A stretch of 64,000 nt of DNA from Mytilus trossulus (lineage: Eukaryota > Mollusca > Bivalvia > Mytilida > Mytilidae), in contig NC_086378.1 in assembly GCF_036588685.1 (NCBI RefSeq), forward strand, positions 34,139,578 through 34,203,577. Direction: 5' to 3'. The notes beneath the pieces were generated by a model that made no database searches, had not been told where the DNA came from, and saw only the letters and a program-made list of their open reading frames with translations. How positions within the stretch are numbered: the first letter of the stretch is position 1; each line of letters begins with the position of its first letter. This document shows, one piece after another, positions 13,462-25,400 of this stretch. The position numbers and the translations under genes are program-made.

Positions 13462-16400
13462 ATGACAAAAACCAATAATCTCATGAATGGAACTCGATCG
13501 TCTGATAATTCAGACTCGTCGAGTGATTCAGGCAGTGCTATTAAATTGAAAAAAGAACTTGGACTACACAATGGAGTGGCTATCATTGTTGGTGTAATTA
13601 TAGGCAGTGGAATTTTTATATCACCCAAAGGAGTTTTACTTGAATCTGGTTCAGTTGGACTGTCACTCATAGTGTGGCTCATTTGTGGACTTATTTCGTT
13701 AGTAGGGGCAATATGTTATGCAGAACTTGGTACAATGATTGTCAAGTCAGGCTCAGACTATGCCTACATTGGTGAAGCATTTGGACATCTGCCTGCATTT
13801 CTGTATTTGTGGGTGGCTCTTGTGGTAATTATCCCCTGCGGTAATGCCATAGGGGCCTTGACATTTGCAGCATATGTTTTAGAACCAGTGTTCCCATGTG
13901 ATGGTGGACCCCCAGAGACAGCGATGAGATTATTAGCAGCTCTTTGCATTAGTAAGTGTATGAATATGGTTACCACCTCAGCTTGATGTCCATCATGATC
14001 ACTTGGACTCCCTATTGGCAGTTGTAATTCATCAAAGCATCAAAAGATAACATGCATATATTAAAGGGATGGGGTGTCTTCCTGTCTCATGGGGTTCACT
14101 TATTATCTCACTGTGCATTAATTTGTCATGATATTTTAATTACAATTAAAGTAAGATTGTGTGTAACCAGAACTTTCAATGCTATTTTTATTGAATAATA
14201 TAAATTTATTCTTTTATTTCATTTGTAAAGGTATTTCAATTAAAAAAAATGTTGCAGATGAGGACTGATTTATTTTGGGAAAATTTATAAAAAAAATCCT
14301 CATGAGAATGATAGAATTTCAGCCATTGAATATAATCTAAATATTTAATATTAGAAGCTTAATTCTAAAATTAATATAAGAAGATGTGGTATGATTGCCA
14401 ATGGGACAACTCTCTACAAGAGACCAAATGACACAGTAATTACATATGATTAATTAACATCTAGTGTATAGGTCACCTGTCTCAGAGGTCACCTACAATT
14501 ATCTACAGTTGTACTTTTATGATCTTGTATCATTAGAATAAACACATAAATTTATGTACATGTACATGTATTTGCGGATCTAAATCCAAAACCAGACAAT
14601 TCTGCTAAAAAGATATAATATATAGCTATAGACAGGAATAATCCTTAACTGAACTTGTACATGTACATTTGTACAATGTATATAAAGTTTGTTGCTCCAA
14701 TTATTATATTAAATGTCTACTCGTAATATACTTCAATCATTTTTTAGTAAAAATACATTTCAATTAGATGATTAATTTTAGATTTAATGTTTTTAAAAAG
14801 AATAAACTTCTTTTATGGCTGGTAACATGGTTAATGAGTTTTTTACCCCTACATTTTTTTTTATATATGTTAAGTTTAAGAATTTTTGAACTGTCATTAT
14901 ATAATTAACTTCAGCAGAATGTACATTGTATGAAGTTTTTATACAAAAAGTTTTAGGATTCACTGTACTAGGCTACATTATTTTAAGGAGTGAAGCCTCT
15001 TGATCCCTCAACTTTTTAGCCCAATTCTTTTGTAACCAACTATGTTTATTTGTTTATTTCGAAGGTTCACTGTATTTTCTAAATAAGGAAACAAATAGTT
15101 ACTGTTAAACATTTTGTGACATGTAAGTGTACAAATGTATCATACATTGTAGGTGCTTGAGGACAGGATCCTGTTATGAACCCCCCATAGTCCCTCCCCT
15201 ATAATCAAGTTTCACATTGTTAGTAAACATGCATATTGAGGATCAAAATATGGCATATTGCTATATATATGGTACATGTACATGTACTTATTTAAAGTGA
15301 TACATCTTGAAAAATCTTGGATTTTTGATAATAAAGGGGAGGGGCCGATGAAGTCAAAATATTAGCTTTTTGTAACAGGAACAGTACAGAAAATTTTACA
15401 AGGGTGGAGCTTAATATATAAGTGAACTTGTTCTCGTCCTGAATATGCATGAATAATTGCCACTGGACTTTAAGCAACCAACAATCAATCAATCTTTTAT
15501 TTTTTTTATAAACCACCATCTCTCTAACAATTAATCTATGGCAAACACTATAAAAAGGTAAAACATGTGATGTAAATATTGTAGTTTCTTTAATTATCTC
15601 TTTTCTTCTTCAGCAATTCTCACCTATGTCAACTGTAAAAATGTGAAATCAGCAGCCTTAATTCAGGATATCTTCACTGCAACAAAAATCATTGCCCTTG
15701 TCATGATCATCATCATCGGATTCGTTTTTATGTTCAAAAGTAAGTAGTAGTACATGTACATCAAATATCATTGAGTTAACATCATTGAGTTTATCATTGA
15801 GTTAATATATGTAATACCATTGAGTTTCAGTTCCAATTCCAGAAAAAAAAATGTCCTTTGAAAAAATAATGTAAAATGTCCTACGTTTTGTACCCTACAT
15901 ACATATGAACATTGTATTTCTTACAGATTTTTAAAATTGCAGTTATTAAGCATTTAATTCTGATCTTAAAAACTAAACTTCAGACATGATGTGTAATGTT
16001 TTGATTGCTGTTTGTCTATTGGGCGGAAAAAAAAGATGAGTGTTTCCTATTACAATACTAACTTGAAGTCTTCCCTATTTTTTAAGCTAAATAATAACCT
16101 ACTTAGTCTTTTTTTGTCATTTTTCAATAAACACTGTAAAGTCAGAATGTCCCTCCATTGACACAATGCAATGTAAAAAAAATATGGTAAAATAAAAAAA
16201 ATCCCTACCTACATGTACCAACCCTATTTTTTTCACAAATGTAACAGGAAACATAATATTTTTTTGACCTTGTTAAGACTCATTTACCAAATGTATCTTT
16301 GAAACAATTTTTTTACCAGTTTTCCATCATTTAAATTTATAACTACTGTAAATTCAGAAATTATTGCGAGGTTTTTATTATTGCGAATAATGCGACTGAG

Positions 16401-19400
16401 TTGTAAACGCAATAATTAAAACTCGCATTTTGTAATATTTGAACTGACTTAAGCATGACTTTTCTCAAAATCGTAAAAATTAAAATCGCATTCAAGTGTA
16501 AAATGACAAAATCGCAATAATAAATGCACGCAATAATTTCTGAATTTACAGTATATTAGAATAGTCCTTCAATCTACATGTATACTTAATTTACAGCTTT
16601 ATACCAAAAAATTACATGTCATATGCAGCAATGCACAGGACTGAATAATATTTAGATTTAGGGTGCAAATAAGTCATTTAAATTTTCTTGAGGCATATTA
16701 TGTTTACTCTTTAATATTCAATATCTACATTGTATACTTAATTTTACTGCTTTGTATGTTGGCTTAAAGTTAACAACCACATTATAAAGTTTTAGTCATA
16801 CATTGTATTTTTATTTTTTGTTTAAGATGACTCAAAACTGCCGTTTTCAATGATTTAATGCTATGTACAAACAAACAAAAATGAATACAAAGGATTTTTT
16901 TAACGGAAAAAAATATTCTTTCAAAAATATTATCGTTCTGCATTTTCCTTAGATATAGTTGCATGATATGGTTAAAGATGATTTTAGAAGCAAAATGAAA
17001 ATTTTGAAATTCATGAACATGAATTTCTGATATTAATATTTTGATACATTCATATTCACATGTAAAATTGAGAATGGAAATGAAGAATGTGTCAAAGAGG
17101 CAAAGACCTAACCTAAGAGCTAAAAACTGCCCAAGGTCGCCAATGGGTCTTTAACACAGGGAGAAAATTCCACACCAGGAGTCAGGCTTTAGCTGACCCC
17201 TAAACAAAAATGTGATTTATTTTCAAGACTTTAGCAATTGGAAAAATATCATAAATATAAATCAATGGACTTGTAATGTAACTACTCAAGTAAATTTGAA
17301 AATCAAGAAATTTAATGGCAGAGAAATGGGTAAACACGAGATAAGTATCCAAGAAAATAAACTAACTTTAGTTATTTTCTGTAAATTGTAGGGCCGCAGA
17401 TTCATTTTTATCCCCCATTCTACTTAAGGAAAAGTATGTACCTAGTCAAGAATATCATTTAATTTTTGATATTTTAACGCTACGGCATTTAGGCTACCCA
17501 TATTTAGTAGTGGCCAGTTTTTATTGGTGGAGGATGCTAGAATGCATGGAGAAAACCATGACTTTCGATAGAAAAACTGACATTCCTAGTCAATTAAGAT
17601 TAGAGTCGAGTGCACCTGCTCAAGCAGGGTTAGAAACTCATAACCTCAGTGTTGACTGGCTAGTGATTACAGTAGTAACTACTTAAACCACTGCTACTGA
17701 GGCCCTGTCAGAAATATGACAGTTATTGGATTGTGACTGACCTACAAATATGTTTTTTGTATCTTTTTGTTTGTTTACATTTGTACTTATCAATTGGCTG
17801 ACATCTAATTAATTTCTACGCAGTATCTATTTTTAGCCTTGTTCAGTGGGAAGAACATGTTTTTCCTTCCTGCAATTTCCAACTTTATGTAAAGACAAAC
17901 CTTCTTCATAACCGAAAAGGTTTTTGTTAAGACATAGATTGATAAAATAAACATCCGCCAATCAAGGTCGAATACTGTAAATTCAGAAATTATTGCGAGG
18001 TTTTTATTATTGCGAATAATGCGACTGAGTTGTAAACGCAATAATTAAAACTCGCATTTTGTAATATTTTAACTGAATTAAGCATGACTTTTCTCAAAAT
18101 CGTAAAAATTAGAATCGCATTCAAGTCTAAAATGACAAAATCGCAATAATAAGTGCACGCAATAATTTCTGAATTTACAGTACCCAGTATATATTATAAT
18201 TCTTACAAAAATTCCACTGATCCGAAGGCCGCAAAACTTTAATTACAGCACTTTCTAAAAGGAGACTCTATGTTGGGTCTTGTTTATTTCTTTTCTGATG
18301 ACTGTCTTTGTAGTCTGCTAACTTTTATAACCATTATTGGCCACAAGCATTTTGACTACTCAAAAATTTTACATCAGTTTGTGCTCCTGTCTTTGAATTA
18401 TTGCCCCTGATTTAGATTTTTTCCAATTTTTAACAAATGTTGGTCGATCGCATAAGAATTGTAGATTGTAGGAGATAGGTTTAAAAGTGTATTTGGAAAC
18501 GGACCAGCATGACACAATGTATGTATACTGGAGGAAAATTAGTGAACCTGATTTTGAGTTATTGCCCCTTTTAATGTTGATTTTTTCTTTCAGTTTTGTT
18601 AATAATTTAAATTGCAAAAGTGACCAGCAACAACAAGAGTAACTAGTATGATTCAGCTAGCAAACTGGCAATGTTTTTACCAGTTGTAACTAGTTTTCAT
18701 TGATTAAATTGGTATTTATGGAAAAGAAGATCCTTCTTTAACAAGCTTCTCCATAGTGTATGATTGTGTCTACATGTATCTGAAAGCCAACAGATTCCTT
18801 TCCTATTTTATGTTATGTTTATGTTACTACAGTAATATTACATAATACAGTTTGACTTTTGCCACAAATATTTTTTGTCAGATTTTTGGTGCACATCTTT
18901 TGGTGCATTTACGTATCTAAAACTACACACAAGGTCAAAGTTATTCCTGTACCTAATGTACTCAAAATATGACTGATGATCTATGTCCTACTTAAAAAAA
19001 ATTGGTGAGGTTAAAATTGTATTAAACAATTCACTCATTTTTGAAAGATATTCTGTTAGGGAGGACATCAAATAATCAATGAAGGATGAAAAAAACTTAT
19101 TTCAAATAGTTTGAGGTTGTGGGTCAAAATTTCTGCAAGTTTTGTTTAATTGACATCGATTTTATATATATACATTGTATCCTTATTGGTCAATCAATTT
19201 TTCCCAAATTAAGTGAAGACATCCCTAATGTGCCTTGAAATGAGGAACAATGTGCCTTGAAATGAGGAACTCAAAAGTCATGTGTAAACCAAAATTCTCT
19301 GTGTAGTGATATTTGACACTTTTCTATGATAAACAAGTGACGGAGCTTAACCATTTGAGTTAATTTAGAAAGTAGGGGAACACAGAATAAATGTGTAAAA

Positions 19401-22400
19401 TCTTAAATCTACCCAGAAAGTCATCTCTCCACTTAATGAATGGCTATTATTTATTTTGAATTTATTGAACCATAAAACTAATTTTTGACTCTTCACATTG
19501 AATAATCCGCGAAGCGGATTATGTAAAATGTGAAGAGTCAAACATTAGTTTTATGGTTCAATAAAATCAAAATAAATTATTGCCATTCATTATAAATAAA
19601 TTTTTATCAATAATAAGGCTCAAATAACTTTTTATATTATTTATATTAACAATAACAACAAGTACACACAAGTTGGCGTATGAATATACAACGTCAGAGT
19701 GGGCGTGTCGCCGTAAAAATTGACAACATTGAAAATAAAACTAATTATTTTATCCAATCAGAAGACAGTAAATACACCAAATTTATTTATATTGACATAT
19801 TTTCAATTTATAATTTGTATTCTTGCAGGTGATAGAGAAAGTTTCCAAGAACCATTTGAAAATTCCACAACATCACCAGGCAAATTTGCATTAGCTTTTT
19901 ACTCAGGATTGTATTCTTATGCTGGATGGTAAGATTCCAAATTTAAAACATCATATTAAATTAAATATACAAATTATCTACAAATTTAGATCTTAAAAAT
20001 ACTAAAAAATGTACAGTTTTAAAGATTTTCTTCAAGAAACACATAGAAATATTCACCATTTTAGGACCAAGCCAAAAAAAAACCATTTTGCTTATATTCC
20101 TTACAAAATTCTAAGGAAAATGTAACTACCCCTATTTAACTAATTTGGGTGCCTCCAATCCCCTCCATGAATTGATTTTGGAACAGACTTATAAGAATTT
20201 CACTTCTCACTCTCAGTGAGACATTTTCCACTTTTCCATGAAACTTTGAAAAAGCGCTTGTGAATAATTTTACAGAAAAATAGGTATTTTTAACTCTCAC
20301 TGAAAAATAGTGATGCATGAAGTTACTTGAATAATAAAATCCCTGTGTCTGTGTTCAATTTTCTGCCATGCTAGTAGCGGATTATTTAAGGAATTACTGT
20401 AATATTTTTCCTGTCTATGAAGCAATAACATAAAGAATTTGGTGCACACTGAATAATGTGCATAGCGGGTTATTTAACAGTGTTATTTCGAATAAACAGA
20501 AAAAATATTACAGTCATTTCTTATAATTTAATTCTAAATTCCACTAAACCGTAGAAATCCGTGAAAAAAATGTTGATGACGTCACAGTCACATGACTAAA
20601 TTATGTCTATGGGCTGACAAGAAAATAGCGTCAGCCAATTAGAAGATGTGTTACATCGAAAATTAAATTATAGGGTAATAACATATATAGTAAACAGTTT
20701 CCTTGCTGGTTTAGGAAAGCATTTGATTTATTTATCATGTTTATATAAATTCTTAACAACACACCGGTACTGTGCATGAATTATTATTCATTATCATGAT
20801 AATGAGGACAACTTTGTGTACTAGTATTTAATTAGGGTAGTCAATGAGGCAACACTTTTTGAAAATTATCGTCAACGTAACAAAAGAGTGAACATCCTTT
20901 TGGCTTATAAATAGTACCGTAGTTTAATGGTGCAAAACTAAGCTGTAAATGAATGACTTGATTTAGGCCAAAAAAGTATAGATATTTGTTACCGAAATAT
21001 TCTGGACTTAACCAGTGCTGACCAAAAATACTGTAACTTTAACTAGGCTTAACCTTTAATTTACATACAGTGTGTAAGTGTACACTAGGAAAGACATATA
21101 ATTATAACGCCAGATTGGCTAAAACACCAGAAGCATCGCAAACTTACAGTTGGTAGTAAAGAAAAACAGAACTTTTTAATAAAAATGGATGTAGAAAATT
21201 TTGACAATTCCCAAAAAAGGCTGCCAATTCATGCAAATCAATTTTTATGCCACCTACATGTACAATAGAAGAGGGCCATTATATTTTCTGGTCTGTTTGG
21301 TCATTTGTCCCTCTGTGTTGTCTGTCTGTCTGTCCCGCTTACATGTTAAAATTTTTGGTCAAGGTTGTTATTGATAAAGTTGAAGTCTGAACAACTTGAA
21401 ACTTAGTACACATGTTCCCTATGATATGATCTTTCTAATGTTTATGCTAAATAAGTGTTTTTATTCCAACTTCACGGTCCACTGAACATAGAAATTGATA
21501 GTGTGAGTGGGGCAACTGTGTACTGTGAACTAATTCTTGTTACTAAAGTTTAAGAATAGAAACCTTGTTAAAAAAAAATGTAAAATATAGTTAACTGTTA
21601 CCTAAAATGGTTTTTATCTTTGCCATGGCTCTTCAGGTGTTTAGTGCTAGTCTTAACTGTTGTATGCAGATTTAAAATTATAATTTTATTTAAATTTCAG
21701 GAATTATTTGAATTTTGTAACAGAAGAATTAAAAGACCCATATAAGTAAGTATATTTATGGAAGTGAACCTGTGCAAAAAAACTAGCAAAAATGTAGGCT
21801 ACTAAGTGATGCTTTAAAAAATGGTCACACATAAAACAAAGAGTTTTCAGAATAGTTTGTAAAAGGGTTTTTGACAACACAAACAGAAAACCAAAAACAT
21901 AGTTTTACAATTTGCTTAACCAGTTTAAATAATCAAAGTGGAAATTTTATCATAAATGGACAGCCTTGATCTACTTTCAGACAGTTTTATTTAGATTGAC
22001 TGAAAGGTAAGATGCACCATGCTGAATTATCACCAAGTACAAGTATTTGATAGCATATCTCTTTTCCTGAAATTTAAAGTACACTTGTACCATGGAAGTA
22101 ATATTTAAAAGGAATAACATCGACTAATAAGCATGTATTAACGGCCCGCAGAGCCCTGTACTAAAGTCATACGATTTTATCCAATTATAGTCTCAGCGGT
22201 AAGACCCCTTTGGTTACTATCTGTGTTACCGCGGTTGTAAAATGGCATCTGGAATTTCTTATCAGTCACATGATTTTATCGAGTCCGGTAATTTTAAAGT
22301 ACCTGTGTGAAATCCGAGGTTGATTAATAAGAAGGTGGCGCTGTATCATATAAACCTCTGCCTTCAGATGAAGTCGTATGATGTAAAAATCTTGAAAAAC

Positions 22401-25400
22401 GGACGAGAATTGTTCAAACTACAGCAGTTTTACATGGAAAATTGTATTTAATTTAGCATATTTTTGCTTTTTACCTTTTGTTTTAAACTGTTCTAAAAGT
22501 ATTTTCCGGTTAAAAGCGGATGCCGAGTTAAACAGTTAAATACCGATGAATCGATCAGGTTTCACATGATGTTTAACAAAATAATGTAGGCAAATGTAGG
22601 CATAGATTTTTTTACTGTTGAAATGTGCAAAGTTTATCGAGATTGAATAAAATAATATTTACTTTCAAGTATTCTAAATTTATGTATATGTCATAAATGT
22701 CATTGATTGCATTATTGAAACTGGACAACTAAAACGGGGATAATATTTTCGTAAATATATATTTAAAAAGTGTTTATTGTGGAATGAATATAATAAGCTA
22801 TACAGCAAAAAATATAACAAACCGACGAAATGGGCTTGAATCTATCTGTCTTACGGTAAATTCGTTTTTACACAAATTAGTTTATGTATCAAGAACTTAA
22901 ATTGAAGGATAGAACCGTTGAGAAATGAGAATATTTTAATTGACTATAAATACACGAAAGATTTAGATTTTTCCGTATTTAATAAAGGGGGTCCAAACGT
23001 ATTTTTTGTACAATCATCTTCTTAACTTTATACGGAAATGGTTTTTTAATTGTCTGTAAATATTAAAATTGAAATGACACAACTTTGCTCTCCAATTTCG
23101 TATGTGATAGCTGTCGGTTTTAACTATTAAGATCAAACTAGCTAAAAAAAGGGAAAAGTTGGACTAAAATAAAAATTGAACGAATGACTCTTTTCGGCAG
23201 CGTACATCAACGGAATGTAACGAATGGACTATTCGGGTTACTTCGCACGTTTATTCAACAAATTGTCTGTTCGTACTTCTCCGTGAACACGAAAATGACC
23301 GATAAGTGTCAGTGATTTGATCGATCACATGTGGAGAATAAACTTCCATGCTAGATATTGAACCAATTAACGAGTTATTGAAAGATGGGCGGTAACGCAG
23401 ATGAAACCTTTGAAGTGACAACGATGTTATTCCTTTCAATATTACTTCCATGCTTGTACAAATTACATACAGTCTGTATCAAACTGTTTTAGGTTTGTGT
23501 GACCGAAAAATAAATGTGACATTTTCTTTTATTTATTTTTAACTAAAACATCTAGATATTTCTGTGTGTCAGTCAGACTGAGTTTCAGATACACTACATT
23601 GTATCTTACTTATGCAGCCTCTTTCTCAAACATGTCACATGACCTAAGTCCTTATAATTCATGACAGGAAATGTTGCATTTTGGGAGCCCTGTCCACTTG
23701 GAGGTTTATTGAAATGCAGTTTTAATATCAGCAAAGGTTATTGGAAAAGTTTGTAGTATAATAATACTCCTTACACTTTCTTAACCTAAAAACCAAATAT
23801 GTTTATAAAGACTTTTTTTCATTATATTTTTAAGGGAGAAAGCTTAAATTACAAAATTTAGAAAAAATGCTAGAAGGTCAGAAATTACAATGAGTAAATT
23901 TTGAAGTTTGAAAAGCATAAAAAAAACGAAGAAATAGATTTTTTTCAAGCCAACATGCAAATTATCATTTTTAAGAAATTTTGTTGAATCTGGAATAAAT
24001 TAGCATTCCGGAAAATTTATAAGAAATATCGAAGAAAATTAATCCAATCATTGAGGGTTAGCCATGCGGTACAGATTATTTTCACAAGGAACCAACTGAC
24101 CCTCCACACATGGCTAACCCTCCATAATTGGATTAGTTTTCGTTATAAATTTTCTTATGAATTTTCCAGAATTCTAAATCATTCCAGATTCAAAATAATT
24201 CCTTGTTAGTTACAATTCAATGTTCTATTTGAACGTCAGATGAACTCCTTATAGGACAATATTTTGTTTTGTTTTGGTCTGGTATTCACAGATCTTAAGC
24301 TAGTTCGTTTTTAAGTTTCTTATCCTATTAAAAAACTCATATGAACATTGTTGAAGGTGAAACAAAAGTAGATACAAAAGCATTAGGTCAATAACAACTT
24401 TTGTTTCGGTGGGTATGTACAACTTTAGAAAAGCATGACTTTATCCCATAAATCAATATTTTCTAATCTGTATCAACATAGCTTTGTATAAAATGTCTTT
24501 GTTTATTTAATGTGTGTAAAAGGACAAGTATTTAAAAGAAGGATAAGCCTGTATTTCCTGTAGTGTTGATTTGAATACTTTACAAAACAAGATAATGAAA
24601 TTATTGGAATGTGTTTTGTTTGAAATATTGTTGATCAATCGGCTACATCTATCATGTCTATAACACCTTAAAAAGTACAATGCATATATTCAGCATCAAA
24701 AGTGTTAAATTCCCTTATTATTGAATATTTGGTTACACCAGGTGAATGGGTTAGTACATGAAGTACCTACCAGCTGTCCAAGTCAAGATCCCGAAAAAAT
24801 TTCCATTCATCTCAGAAATTTTTATGCAACATTAATTTGTTGCTGTTGACCATGCACTAACACTTATTGTGTAAAAAAATTGGAGTCAATTGTCAGATAT
24901 CAATTTTAGGGACATAAATTATATACTTTTAAGATTTGCCACTATGCATGTATATGATTGTAGTGACCAAATAAAGTCATTATTTTTTTGCAAATTACCA
25001 TATTCTTCCACCACAACAAATCGAGGAAATATTCCTATGTTTGGTACTTTTGTTTTGATAAAGTATATGGGGAGGGGGGACTTGACATAGTTAAACAATA
25101 TGCCTATGACATAGTTGACCAGTATGCCTATGACAGATTTTAACAATATGCCTATGACAGATAAAAAATCAAATATTCATCATGAGAATTAACAGATTGT
25201 TACAGAATACACCTTATCTCTATATTTTTGCCATTGCAGGATACCTCACTTATTCCTGTACAAGATAAATGTCTGATGTCTAAGAAATACTGAATCTTGT
25301 ATGACCTCAAGTCACCAACTCCCAATTTCCCCAAAAAAGATAAGGTCTATTAAAAAGATTGACTGCAAAATTATTTTTTTATAGCATTGTGGGCTTACTC

